Shown: positions 45,132 through 56,993, counted from the stretch's first letter. The stretch: DNA of 64,000 nucleotides from Elymus sibiricus (GCA_039707655.1 CM077676.1:237313366-237377365); one strand, 5' to 3'. The notes: a model not told the origin generated them from the sequence alone. Numbers and translations: made by a program.

Positions 45132-46251
45132 TCATGCGCTTCGCACAATGTTGCTTCCAAGTAGCTCCCTATGATTATTCATAACTTTTTTCCATTCTTT
45201 GATTGTGATGTCTTCATCGGTTCGAGAAATCTTGTATGAACAGCGGTGAACCCTAGGCGGACTTGGCCATAATCTAATAACATCAATGCGACCTTTCGTA
45301 AACATCAAATGAGGCACACAATCCTTCGGGATTTTCTGATGAAGAACATAATAATAACGTAGTTAGCAATGTAGTTTAGCTTTAGAAGAATGTATGCAAA
45401 AGATGCACTGATGTCGTAATAGTAAAAAATCTTACCATGCCATCTCCATGGATGTTATCGTAGTTCAACACGTGCACTAGTGGCACGTATTGACCATAAT
45501 GTGGAGGAGTTTCATAATTGATATTGAAATTCTCAACATCAATAATAAATGAGATAAGATGATCTTTCTCCTCGTAATTTAGTTCAGAGCCATCAGTGTA
45601 GTAGGTTCTGTCTACTATCTTCCGTACATTTTTTGAAGAATGGAAATAAGCTGTCAATGGAAATAAGCCGTCAATGATTTTTAAATAAACAATATAAATT
45701 ACTTAACAAATTTATTTGACAAACTCACAAAGAGGTAGAACTGGAAGCGTCTCGACATCCACCCAAATGTCAATATTATCGTCAATTTCATCTTCGGGCC
45801 AAAGATCGAAGGTGATTTGCATATCCTCCTTAAATTCATAGGCCTTGCAAAATCCTCTCCAAGTTGAGCAACCGAAATGCGAGCTATTTGGTGCATTAAA
45901 TAGCTTAACCAAAAAAGTGAAACCATGCTTCGTCCTAAGGTGAGCACTCTTCGTCTCTGTTCTCTCCCTATCTTCAAAACCGAGCTTTTCCAAGACATAC
46001 GGTCTTGCATGACATGGGATGAACTATTTCAATTGAAAAAAAAATGGAAAATTACACGTTGAAGCCAAAATTCACAAGTCATGCATAATTACGGAAAAAT
46101 ACTTGTCGTCGTTACGTACCGTAAAAACGTCGAAAGTCTCCTTCAGCGTGATGGTGAAGTACCTACCGTTTTGTAGATAAGGCATCCTGTCGCACATACC
46201 CTGGTCATCTTCGCAGTAGTCGCACTCAGGAATCATATCGTCGTCAGACAT
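45132..46251 (-). CDS. Four-exon CACTA-carried gene, possible B3-like DNA-binding protein
   Basis: Exons 46251-46120, 46023-45729, 45650-45436 and 45335-45132 (minus) join to an open frame of 846 nt (281 residues plus stop). All introns are GT-AG: donors GTACGT, GTGAGT, GTAAGA; acceptors ATAG, ACAG, TCAG; phases agree at every junction. The start is ATG at 46251. Residues 1-20 are acidic with CDYCEDDQGMC. Residues about 32-125 (YFTITL ... FIPCHARPYVL ... GFTFLVKLF ... TWRGFCKAYEF ... MQITFDL) have the strand pattern of a B3 fold. Residues about 215-280 (KIPKDCVPHL ... RCSYKISR ... IKEWKKVMNNH) look like a second. B3 is inference from pattern. It could be the element's own tnpA-type protein rather than a captured host gene. 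Confidence 0.6.
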
Positions 46252-46259
46252 TTCCTGTG

Positions 46260-47305
46260 TTCATAAGTCAAAGATTAAAAATCGACGGCAAATAACAGAA
46301 ACTCAACACACAGATCATTATTACTCATCACGGGTTGACTTTCGGTCTGTCAAGTCTTTCCTTGAAAACTCTCATCTCACGTGGTGTTCGCAGATATTCG
46401 ACCGACGGTGATGGTCGCTACTCCTCCTCCCCCTAGTGCATAACAAAGGTCTAGCACAAGGAGAAGAAGGAGAAGCGACCCCCACGACAACAGTCGGCAT
46501 TCTTCTTCTCTCATATATGGTGGACACTCTCCCTCACTAATTTTCTGACTGTCATGTATTGAGCCCCGACAGAGTTAAAGTCAACCCGAAATGTCATTTA
46601 ATTCTCTTTCCGGCAAATCCAAGGCACTCGATATTTCCTACATACTAGCACAAGTCATGCTAAAATTCACGGAAAAATCCGGCATGACCTTTGCTAAAAT
46701 AGGACATATCGAGCGCCTGAAATTTATCGGAACGGAAATGAATCAACACTCCGGCAAAACATAGGCCACTCAGATTTTCCATGCGATACAAAGATGTTCA
46801 TACACATACAGAGATGTTTAAACTTGAAATTCTATCCGGATCAATTATCATTTAAAAAAACTAGCTTCACATTGTCATAGCTACTCATCTACTACATCTA
46901 TAAAAACATCATGTTTACTCACTATAGACGATGGTTGTCGACCGGGCGCGGGTGTCGTCGGTGATCTTCTGGGCGTCGTCGACCGGCTCGTCGGTGATCT
47001 ACCCTGCGCCACATGAGCATTCACACGTGAGCATACAAAGTAGGTCTCTCTCTCTAAATTTGGCAATGTGAGATTGACATAACTAAATACCCTAGTTCTA
47101 CTCTATTCAACACTTACTAAAAATTTTCTTACTACAAACTTCTATTACTAAATTTTCTATTCTATTACTAGTTATAATCTCTACCAACTAAGTGTCCAAT
47201 ACATGTTTCTACCAACTAAATTTTTAACCAATTAAATAAACTAGAAAGTATAAAGTATTAAGTTAACTAATTTCTGTTACTAATTTTTTTTACTAAAAAT
47301 TCAAA
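46260..47305. other. CACTA interior without supported gene
   Basis: Upstream of the four-exon gene on the minus strand. It is AT-rich at 47080-47300 and has small GC-rich patches (46930-47010). It may hold the promoter or 5' non-coding exons of that gene, but no TATA box or leader exon can be fixed. Nothing else seen. Confidence 0.4.
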
Positions 47306-47610
47306 AACAGAGGGAGGTGAAGGGAGGAACAGGGTGGGATGAGGGATGGAGGGAGGTGGAGGGAGGGAGCGACGTGGGGGGAGGAGGAGGACGGACGAGA
47401 CAGGGGGGAGGTGGGAGGGAGGAGGCAGGAGGGAGGGAGGGAGGTTGAGGGAGGAGGAGGACGGACGAGGCAGGAGGGAGGGAGGGAGAGGGAGGAGGAG
47501 GACGGACGAGGCAGGGAGGGAGGAGGCAGGAGGGAGGGAGAGAGAGGGAGGTGGAAGGAGGGAGGGAGGGAGGTGGAGGGAGGAGGAGGGAGGGAGGAGA
47601 TACCTCGGTG
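47306..47610. repeat. Purine-rich GGGAGG tract
   Basis: About 300 bp of near-pure G/A on the plus strand built from GGAGGGAGG, GGAGGTGGA and GAGGAGGACGGACGAG words. The last recurs about every 60-90 bp, so it is a degenerate minisatellite. Open frames on both strands follow from the composition and are not taken as genes. Confidence 0.75.
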
Positions 47611-47734
47611 GAGGAGGAGCAGGAGCGCGGGCGATCTCTTCCGGTGGCGGCGGGCGATGGCGGCGTGGCGTGGGGAGAGAGTGGAGAGGGAGAGTAAGGG
47701 TCGGCCACGCGGAGAAGACGATAAGGTTGGGTTA

Positions 47735-48095
47735 GCAGCAGCGCACGTTAGGGACCAGCGCTACTACTACGGGTCTTAGCAGTAGCGCTGGCTTGGTATC
47801 CCACGCTGCTGCTAAGTTAGGCCCACCTACTGGCATAGTACACACATAGGGGTAGCACTTTGTCTCGGGCCAGCGCTACTGCTACATGCCTAGCAGTAGC
47901 GGTGGTTCACTAGGCCGCGCTACTACTACGGGTAGCCCCGTGGGCTAAGGCTGGGACCACTTAGCAGCAGCGCGGGGTTGCTAGCCAGCGCTACTGCTAT
48001 GGTGCTACCTGTAGCGTCGGTTCACGACCAGCGCTGCTGCTATATAGCAGTAGCGCTGCGCTTTTACCCCACGCTACTGCTAATGTTCTACCTAT
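47735..48095. repeat. Right subterminal repeats of the CACTA
   Basis: More than ten AGCAGTAGCGC or AGCAGCAGCGC words and their complements, the same type as on the left side. They end shortly before the terminal inverted repeat at 48114. Confidence 0.8.
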
Positions 48096-48319
48096 AAGGT
48101 TTCTCCTAGTAGTGATAAGGTCGGTTTGTCAACTAGAGATAAGCATGCCGAATACCAGAGTTGTCCTTGAAGTATACGCCAAGTCTTCGGTGGTTTCCAT
48201 CTTGCTCACGACGAGGTCCATAGCTTCGGCTATCCTCCAGGCGGTGGCTGGTGGGCCTCAGTTCGGCCCATAGGTAATAAACCGCATGGGCTAGTACCCC
48301 CTAGTCCGGGACACCCTCA

Positions 48320-49172
48320 ACGCCTACATAACTTTCAATAGGGAATACTTAGCTTATTCAACGCCCTGAGTGTCAGGTCCTGACACCGAGGGGGAGCTCG
48401 GGTGCTTGCTGGTTAGGCGTTGACCAGGTCAAGGTCCACACTAACAGTATGGGAGCCGTTGTCGGCCCGCCCGATCTTGATGACGGAGTTCTTCTGCTCG
48501 ACCGGTCTTCCCATCAGTTCTAGCACCACGAACATTGGTGGCAGCATGGCTCCGGGTCTCGAGATAGCAAACCGGCATCCGCTAGCCTCCCAAAGGTTGC
48601 TAGCTTCTTCCGCCCGAGCGCACTCATGAGTGAGAGCGTAAAGCTCCGCTACAGTGTGCACCCAACGGGCCGCCATCGCCTTGCGAACCCGAGCGCTGTG
48701 GACATTCAGGTAGAAGGCCCTGATGACGGAAGCGGCGGGCAGTCCTTCAATCCCGTCCTCCATGCGATGAAAGCGACGGATGTAGTCCCGAAGTGGCTCG
48801 GCCGGCTTCTGCTTGAGGTATCGAAGCGAGGTGTATGTGGGGCGAGCCACCGTGAGATCTTTTCTCCGGCGAGGGATCCTGGCGATAGCCGCCCGAGGGC
48901 ACCGCGAATGATGCCCTACCTCACCGCCTTCGGGGGTGAACCGCACGGTCCTGGGCTTGCCAGACGTAGGGTCCTTCTGGAGGCGAGGCAGGGCGTCCTC
49001 CTTTCGCCGGCAAGGACGAAGCTTTTGCGGATGTCCAGTGCGCGGGGCTGCAGACTTAGGCAACCATACTCTGGCCATCCGTGCCTGGAGGCAAAGAAAC
49101 TGACGATGACGATGTTGAATTTGGCGTCGACAGAGACGCTGGCGGCTTTATCAATGTAGATTCGCACGAGTG
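48320..49172 (-). pseudogene. gag: Ty3/gypsy gag fragment
   Basis: Open at 49078-48413 (minus), with a retrotransposon gag-type segment (PLRDYIRRFHRMEDGI, then VRKAMAARWVHTVAELYALT and CARAEEA). The upstream part (49172-49079) continues towards the PBS at 50737-50751 once the solo LTR at 49178-50730 is removed. The downstream gag and all of pol are lost at the junction with the Tat-type LTR at 48319. It stops at TAG near 48413. Frame breaks upstream make it a pseudogene. Confidence 0.6.
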
Positions 49173-49177
49173 CCCCC

Positions 49178-50730
49178 TGCTACTTGTGAGCTGCGTTGGG
49201 ATTTTCCCCGAAGAGGAGAGGAGATGCAGCACATTAGAGATAAGTATTTCCCTCAGTGAGAACCAAGGTATCAATCCAGTAGGAGAATCACGCAAAGCCT
49301 CGTGAATAGCACCTGCACACACAAAACCAAATACTTGCACCCAACGCGGGCACGAGGGTTGTCAATCCCCTTGAACTCGTTACTTGCAAGGATTAAATCT
49401 CGTAGTGGTAGATACATAAATTGCAAAATAAAATAAAAGAAAGAAATTGCAGCAAGGTTATTTTAGTTTTCTTTTTATGATTAATGTAGACCCGGGGGGC
49501 ATGGTTTTCACTAGCGGCTTCTCTCTCGAACACATAGCATACGGTGGGTAGACAAATTACTGTTGGGCAATTGATAGAAAAGCGCATAGTTATGAAGATA
49601 TTCAAGGCAATGATCATGTATATAGGCATCACGTCCGAGACAAGTAGACCAACTCCTGCCTGCATCTACTACTATTACTCCACCCATCGACCGCTATCCA
49701 GCATGCATCTAGGGTATTAAGTTAATGAAAACTGAGTAACACCTTAAGCAAGATGACATGATGTAGACAAAGTAAACCCAATCAATATGAATAAACCCCG
49801 TCGTTTTACCCTTAATGGCAACAATACAAATACGTGTCTTGTCCCCTACTTTGTCACTGGGATATAGAGCACCGCAAGATTGAACCCATTACAAAGCACC
49901 TCTCCCGCTGAAGATAAATCAATCTAGTTGGCCAAACCAAACGGATAGATCGGAGAGAAATACAAAGCTATAATAATCATGCATAAAAGAATTCAGAAAA
50001 GACTCAAATATTTCTCATGAATAACCTGATCATAAACCCACAATTCATCGGATCCCAACAAACACACAGCAAAAGAAGATTACATCGAATAGAACTCCAA
50101 GAAAATCGTGGAGAACATTGTATTGAAGATCAAAGAGAGAGAAGAAGCCATCTAGCTACTAGCTATGGACCCGTAGGTCTGTGGTAAATTACTCACACAT
50201 CATCGGTAGGGCAGCAAGGTTGATGGAGAGGCCCTCCGTGATAGATTCCCCCTCTGGCAAAGTACCGGAAAAGGCCTCCAGATGGGATCGCGGAAGAACA
50301 GAAGCTTGCGGCAGCGGAAAAGTTATTTCGTGGGGCTCTCTGTTGGTTTCCCAATATTTGAAAATTTATATAAGTGGAATTAGGTCAAAAGGAGCCACGA
50401 GGGGCCCACAAGGCATCTTGGCACACCCCCCTGGGGGCGCGTGGGGTTGCCTTGTCACCTCCTCGTGAGGCTTCTGGTCTCCTTTCGAAGCTTCTAGGGT
50501 CTCTTTTGTCCAGAAAAAAATCGTCAAAAAGTTTCGTAGCGTTTGGACTCTACTGATTTTCTGAAAAGCCAAAAAACAAGCAGAAAACAACAACTGGCAC
50601 TAGGCACTAGGTTAATAGGTTAGTCCCCAAAAATGATATAAATAGCATATAATTGCATATAAAACATCCAAGATTGATACTATAATAGCATGGACCAATA
50701 AAAAATTATAGATACGTTGGAGACATATCA
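49178..50730 (-). mobile_element. Solo LTR of Athila-type gypsy element
   Basis: 1553 bp, TGATATGTCTCC ... AAGTAGCA in element orientation, with 5-bp TSD CCCCC on both sides (49173-49177 and 50731-50735). It is the same family as the 3' LTR at 21269-22818, in inverted orientation. It has a TATA-like box near 50369. No internal sequence, PBS or PPT is attached. Confidence 0.88.
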
Positions 50731-50736
50731 CCCCCT

Positions 50737-50751
50737 GCCTGATGCGCCAGA
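50737..50751 (-). other. Primer binding site of gypsy element
   Basis: CTGGCGCATCAGGCA in element orientation, directly after the LTR end ACTGACA at 50752. The TGGCGC start is common in plant gypsy PBSs. I have not matched the tRNA. Confidence 0.5.
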
Positions 50752-51766
50752 TGTCAGTGGGCATGTGTAGAACACACGCGTGACACCGTGGACTGGTAAG
50801 GTCCTTTTGCTAGTTCGTAGATGGGGCACGAAGGTGGGGACCTACACTACTAAAATGCAGGAAATGCACACGATGATTTACCCAGGTTCAGGCCGCATGG
50901 TTGTGTAATACCCTACTCCTGCTTTTTGTGTGTTTATGTGGGTGGATTAGGAGTTACAAGTCCTTCCCGGGAACGGGAAGCATCGTGTACCCCTACTGAT
51001 GTTCTACGAAGTGTATAACCTCTTCTCCCTCTGCTTGGAGTTGTTCCTCTGCTTCGAGTTGTCTTCTTTCTAAGCCTGGCCCTCCTTTTATATTCCAAGG
51101 GGTAGCACAATGACTTCGATGCTAAGTGGTCTGAGTCTGACCAGGTAGGTGAGTGCATTAAATGCGCAGCAATGTGTCATTGTCTTCTGTCTTCCAGGAA
51201 CGAACCCCAGTCTAGTCAGCACCGACCATGGTGACACCTGCGTGGGGCGTGACACATCTCAACACAGGTGTGCACCATGCGGCAGCGTGGGTGAGTGGTT
51301 CATCCCTTGCGTCTTGTCCAACTTCTGGCGTGCCTACCCACCGGCCACGTGGCGAGAGCGCCCTGTGAATGAAGAACAACTGCGCACGTGTAGGTGAGGA
51401 GATAGCTTGCTGTCAAAGGCTGGCTGAGTGCGCGCCAGCTAAGGACAGCCGTTGTCGGGCGAGGTCGTTCATGGGTCTTGGCCAGCGGTAGTCGTTGCCG
51501 GATGTCTTGATCTGGATTCCTTCTTGTCTTGGGCGGGCTCGCTCGATGGGCATAGAGGTCTTCTGAACAAAGATCCACATGCCACCACTGAGCTCAAGTT
51601 GCATCTGGCGAGGTTGCTTGTTGTTTGTTCTTCTTCAAGAAGATCTGCATACCACCACTGGAGGTAGTAGTGGCAAGCATCTCTTCTGTCTTCTTGAGTT
51701 TGGTTCAGGGGCGACCATGGCGCGGGCACAGTTGGGTGTTTGACCCAAACCATCACGGTACCGACA
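50752..51766 (-). repeat. 5' LTR of gypsy element (TGTCGGTACC type)
   Basis: 1015 bp, TGTCGGTACC ... CACTGACA in element orientation. A TATA box (GGAATATAAAAGG on the minus strand) lies near 51085-51097. It is followed by a PBS and the gag fragment at 48320-49172. The 3' part of the element is lost. Family not recognised. Confidence 0.7.
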
Positions 51767-52683
51767 CCATCATCTACTTACTACTCCCCAATGCCTTCCC
51801 CTAGGCCCAAGCATGGTAATGTGTCATGTAGTCGATGTTCACACGACACCACTAGAGGAAGAACAACATACACATCATCAAAATATTGACAAATGAAATT
51901 ACTCACAAATCATATTCATGCTCATGATCAGAGGAGAATAATATGTGATTAACAATCTGAACATATGATCTTCCACCAAATAAACCAACTAGCATCAACT
52001 ACGATGTAATCAACACTACTAGCAACCCATAGGTACCATTGAGATTTTGAGACAAAGATTGAGTACAAGAGATGAACTAGGGTTTGAGATGAGATGGTGC
52101 TAGTGAAGATGTTGATGGAGATGAGTCCTCCCACGATGTGAGGAACGTTGGTGATGATGATGGCTTCGATTTCCCCCTCCCGAAGGGAAGTATCCCCGGT
52201 GGAATCGCTCCGCCGAAGAGCAAACGTGCTCCTTCCCAGGTTCCGCCTTGAGACGGCGGCGCTTTGTCCCGAAAGTCTTCTTCTATATTTTTTTTCTAGG
52301 GCAAATGGCCTCATATAGCAGAAGGAGGGCACCGGAGGGCTTCTGTGGGCCCCACAAGGGGGCAGGGTGCGCCAAGGGGGGTAGTGCGTGCCCCCTGCTT
52401 TGTGGGCCCACGGTTGATCTTCTCCGGTACCTTTTCCTTCTAGTATTTTTTATATATTCTAAAATAATTCTTCATAAAATTTCAGGTCATTTCGAGCTCC
52501 GGAGAATAGCTATCTCTGTTGTGGCTCTTTTAGGTCCAGAATTCCAGTGTCGGCAATTTCCCTCTTCATGTATATCTTGCATATTAAGAGATAAAAGGCA
52601 TTAGAATTGCATCATAAAGTCAAATATTGACTTAAAACATTATAAATAATAGTAGTAAAACATGATGCAAAATGGATGTATCA
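51767..52683 (-). repeat. 3' LTR of a second Athila-type family, low end uncertain
   Basis: In element orientation it starts TGATACATCCATTTTGCATC at 52683, directly after a PPT (AAGCTTGGGGGAGC). A GC-rich U3 block with GGGCCCAC and GCGCACC words resembles other Athila-type LTRs. The lower end is not clear; the gypsy LTR at 50752-51766 probably inserted into or truncated it. Confidence 0.6.
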
Positions 52684-54520
52684 GCTCCCCCAAGCTTAGA
52701 GCTCGCTTGCCCTCAAGCGAATGCCGAGCTCGATAATCATGACCACATGTTTATAGAGAGTGGTGTCGATAAAACAAAATACGGACATGGTAGCATCATG
52801 ATGATTATTGTAACAACAATTATTCATCATAAAACTTCTCATGATCAAGTAACAACTCATTCACAAGCTAAAGTATAAACAATAAACTTTCTTGAAAACT
52901 ACCAAACTATGTTCTCAGTTATCAAAACAATTACAATTCATCATATTTCCAGGAAGAGTCTATGTAAGAGCTTTTGGTTTAGCAAATTTCACATACTCTA
53001 CTATCATATAGTCTTCCATGATTGCTGACACTCAAAGCATATTTTTGGAACAAACGTTTCAGCTGGACACATAGGAAGATGGGGGTTTAATGTTTTACCA
53101 CCCCAACTTATTTACCTCAGGGATAATTTCAACAATAATAACTCATGATCACCTACATCCAACTGGATATAGATGCCTGGATCTTTCCCCACCACATGAT
53201 GCTTGCCAAGTGGAGAATAATTGAGGTGGGAATGAGGATAAATATTATTGACTCTTGCATAAAAGTAAAGATTAAACATTACAAGATAGGCCCTTCACAG
53301 AGGGAAGCAGAGGTTGTCATGCACTTTTTCATTTGGATGTGCAAGTTAATGCATAGGAACGTCACTTTATATTACCCCTTGTGATAGCAACCTTTATTAT
53401 GCAGTTCATCGCTTTTATTTCTTTACCATCACAAGTTCGTACAAAGCTTATTTTCCCTTGTAATAAAAGATCATACATATTTAGGAGCAATTTTTTATTA
53501 GTTTTCACCTATGACAACTTACTTGAAGGATCTTATTCAATCCATAGGTAGATATGGTGGACTCTCATGACAAGAAACTGGGTTTAAGGGTTTTTGGATG
53601 CACAAGTAGTATCTCTACTTAGTATGAAGCTTTGGCTAGCAAAAGATTATAAGCAAGCATCACATGTTAGAGGATCCATGACAATATAACTTCTATTTGA
53701 ATATAAGCAAATATAACCCATTACGTTGTCTTCCTTGTCGAACATCAACTATTTGATCAAGCTTGAAAATAATTAATAGGGGCTCACAATCATAGAAGAT
53801 GTCCAAGATAGTATATTTATATGTGAGATCTCTCTCCCTTTATTATTCTTTCATGAATTGCAACAATGACCAATGCTATGTTTGTTAACTTCCAATAAAT
53901 TTTATCAACTATACTTTTTATATGAGAAGTCATTACTCCCCATGGGATTAGCATATGATCATTTATTATTGCTAAGATTGAAACAAGAAAGTAAAGCAAC
54001 AAAACTCAAACTACTCCTTATTATATAATAACTATCACACATGATTACATAGATAGATAGAACGATCACGAAACAAGCACTCAAAAACTACTTCATACTA
54101 ATACTTTTATTCTTCTAAATCACGAAATAACTAAGGATCGAACTAAGATAGATAATAATGATAAAAGTGATGATGATACGATACCGGGGCACCTCCCCCA
54201 AGCTTGGAACAAGACAAGGGTGGCGCCCATACCCGTGTACTCAAGTTTCTTTCTTCCGTGATGGTGGTGATGAAGTGGTGGGCTTGTCCTTCATAAAATT
54301 CACCAAGATCTCCTCCAAACTCTGGATCTTGCGAAGTATGTGCTGAATCATGGCATCATTCTTCTGAACTTCAGCCATTATGTGCTTATTCTCAGGTCCC
54401 CAAGAAATTTTTCCTGCATCACTTTCACTTGGACGGGAGATGTCACAGTTTGAAGGTATATGCACACGGGAAGTATTTTCTACCACGTAGTTATGAATCA
54501 AATTGTGAAAGTTGTTTCGA
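52684..54520 (-). mobile_element. 3' internal region of the second Athila-type element
   Basis: The PPT is at 52684-52700. A long AT-rich stretch without genes runs to about 54180. A second PPT-like tract (AAGCTTGGGGGAGGTGCC, minus) lies at about 54188-54205. Beyond it, 54501-54241 (minus) is an 86-residue frame with a coiled-coil-like segment (MIQHILRKIQSLEEILVNF), typical of the small ORF before the 3'UTR in Athila-type elements. The element breaks off near 54520 at the junction with a plus-strand gypsy fragment. Confidence 0.55.
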
Positions 54521-54532
54521 TGTAACCTGCCT

Positions 54533-56162
54533 AGGCGGCTCGAGGTACGGGGAGTTTCTCATCTTGCCATCTCTCAAGTCAATGGCGAATTCGATGCAAA
54601 GGACCCGAAAATGACAGCATACCGCAACGCCGTCCTAAAAATCTCCGCCTGCTTCGAAGGACTGGAATTTCACCATATACCTAGAGACAGCAATCAAGCT
54701 GCCGATATCCTTGCCCGAATGGGCGCCAAGCGTGACCGTGTCCCTGAGAACACCTTTTTAGAATGACTCTTCAAGCCATCCGTAGTGTGGCAGGAGGATG
54801 CCCAGGGCTCGGAATCCAATACCTCAGGAGAGCTCGTCCCTCCGCCTATCGAACCAGATGAAGGAATTATCGGGGGCTCGGCAATTGAAATGACATCTTC
54901 GGCTCACGAAGTCATGGTGTAAATCGCGCCATGGACCGAGCCCTTCCTCGCCTACCTCCTCCGCCAAGAATTACCGGCTGACCAGACTGAGGCAAGGCGT
55001 ATCATTCGACGATCTAAAGCCTATAAAGTCCACGAGGGAGAACTATATAAGAAAAGCACTACTGGCGTCCTCCAGAGATGTATATCCAAAGAGGAGGGAA
55101 GGCAGCTCCTGGCCGAGATTCACGCTGGCATGGGCGGTCACCACGCGGCAGCTCGGGCTTTGGTCAGCAAGGCTTTCCGAGCAGGGTTCTTCTGGCCCAC
55201 TGCCCGAACAGACGCCCAAACATTGGTCCAACATTGCGTTGGATGCCAGCTCTTCGCCAATCAGAGCCATATGCCCCCACGGCCCTTCGGACGATACCGA
55301 TTACTTGGCCTTTCGCGGTCTGGGGGCTGGACATGGTCGGACTACTTAAAGGGGGGGCCAAGAAAAAGAAATATCTACTCGTCATGGTAGATAAATTTAC
55401 TAAATGGATTGAGGCAAAACCGGTAACTTCAGCCAAGTCTAAGCCGGTCATCGATTTTATATCCGGCGTCGTACACCGTTACGGTGTCCCCCATAGCATA
55501 ATAACGGACAACGGATCCAATTTTACCGCCCAGGAAGTCAAAGACTGGTGCGCTAATTTAGGCATTAAGCTCAACTACGCCTTGGTGTATCACCCATAGT
55601 CTAATGGACAGGTCGAGAGAGCTAATGGACTGATCTTGAGCGGCATCAAGCCTCGTTTGGTCCGATCTTTAAAAGAATCCGTCTGCCATTGGGTCGAGGA
55701 GCTTGACTCCGTATTGTGGGACCTACGCACCACTCCTAATCGATCCACGGGCTACACACCGTTCTTCATGGTGTATGGGGCAGAAGCCGTCCTCCCCAGC
55801 GACCTTATTCACGATGCCCCTCGGGTGAGTATGTATGAAGAAAAGGAGGCCGAGCTGGATCGGCAAGATGACCTGGACGCCCTGGAGGGCGAGCGCGACA
55901 TAGCTCGGGCTCGTTCTGCTTTTTATCAGCAGCAGGCCAGACGTTATCAGAGCAGGGAAGTACGGGCGAAGGCCTACAGTGTCGGCGATCTAGTCCTGCG
56001 CCTCCCGGAGAAGTAGAAGCATAAGCTGTCGCCCAAATGGGAGGGGCCCTTCATAATCGATCAAGTATTTGCAGGCGGAGCATATCGTCTCCGCGACCCA
56101 AAGGACGACCGCCTCGAACCAAACCCATGGAACGCAGCTCGGCTACGACGTTTCTACGGCTA
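54533..56162 (+). pseudogene. pol: gypsy pol fragment: RNase H end and integrase
   Basis: RNase H end with HHIPRDSNQAADILARMG (frame of 54512). A TGA at 54764-54766 probably replaces CGA, and the frame continues. The integrase zinc-binding part has the histidines of IHAGMGGHH and cysteines of QHCVGCQLF. A frame change near 55300 leads to the core: Asp in WGLDMVGL, Asp in IITDNGSNF, Glu in NGQVERANG. TAG stops at 55597-55599 and 56014-56016 interrupt it. It ends with NPWNAARLRRFYG and a stop near 56161. All catalytic residues are visible but the gene is broken in at least four places. Confidence 0.82.
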
Positions 56163-56993
56163 ACTCCGCGACCTCACCTTGTTCGGTTTATCCTTCTAGG
56201 ATTTATATTTTTCTAGTCAATAGTCTCTCCCGGGTTGTGTTCGGATATGCCGAATTACGTTAAGTTTTTCTTCGGCAAACATCTTTGAATGTACCACACG
56301 TTGTTACCTGGGGGCTTCTTTTACGGAGCCCATCATATTTTATTTATGCAATCATCCGTCTTTTCGAGTTTTGCAACCTTCCCGCATCGTTTTAATGCCA
56401 CTATATGCATCAATTTGACTTAAGATTTTGCCAAGCTGGGTTGCCTCGCTCCTGTGTTTACCCCCTACGTTCCCGATTGTTCGGCTAGGGAGTAAAGGGA
56501 GCACCTCTGTGATTGTTACATCCGGATTTCCCGGGTACGTACCTCAAACGGGTGAAGCCAAAAGCTAGCGTTCTTAAGAACACAGTTGGTCGGTCACGGG
56601 GGAAGTGAAAATAATTGGTACCTATCGCCAAGTTTCCGGGGTATTTTCCCGAAGTAACCATCCCTGTCTACTTCGGGTATTCGGTTATCCATCCACGGGT
56701 AACGTGGTAACCCGACGAAAGGGACCCATAGCGGAACTATTTTCGTCGGAAGATGTTTCTTACGTTACACAGTAATATAACATAACTTCCCGAGCACGTT
56801 TTTGTCTGTTTGCACCACATGGCCAGATTGCCTCGTTCTCTGAAGTGTTTCCGGTGTTTTCGGATCACACAGTAGGAAACACTCTTCGGCTCCTGGCCGA
56901 GGAGGCGGAAGCCGATGGCTGGTTAAGACAACGTTCTACGCACAGTTTGAAGACTACTTGATGTAAAGTACATATATACATAGAATCAACCTG
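56163..56993 (+). other. Non-coding region after integrase, element A
   Basis: No gene seen on either strand. It lies between the end of pol and the convergent end of the antisense gene. In maize Grande-like elements this is where sense and antisense transcripts meet; no terminator signal can be assigned here. Confidence 0.5.

Larger units (their letters stand above)
44419..48114. mobile_element. CACTA DNA transposon, 3.7 kb, non-autonomous
   Basis: Ends CACTACTAGGGAAA ... TTTCTCCTAGTAGTG, inverted to each other, with a 3-bp TSD ATA (44416-44418 and 48115-48117). Subterminal regions carry many AGCAGTAGCGC words in both orientations. No TNPD-type transposase is present. The element holds a four-exon gene on the minus strand (45132-46251), an inverted repeat (44726-44858) and a purine-rich tract (47306-47610). 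It inserted into a Tat-type LTR. Confidence 0.92.
44130..48319 (-). repeat. 5' LTR of Tat-type gypsy element (Fatima-like), split by a CACTA
   Basis: In element orientation it starts TGAGGGTGTCCCGGACTAGG at 48319 and ends ACCAACA at 44130. Without the CACTA and one TSD copy it is about 491 bp. A TATA box (CTATATAAG) lies at 44392-44399. The related LTR at 60209-60643 shares the start, the TATA context and the GAGAGGGCCCGAACCTGGGT block. Family name uncertain. Confidence 0.8.

Noticed and set aside
47301..47779. Pro-rich (minus) and Gly/Arg/Glu-rich (plus) frames
   Set aside because: They are direct translations of the GGGAGG purine tract and of its flank; low-complexity repeats, not genes.
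54429..54614. Plus-strand frame across the Athila/Tat junction
   Set aside because: It spans two unrelated elements and only its end, in another frame, is RNase H; not a real fusion gene.
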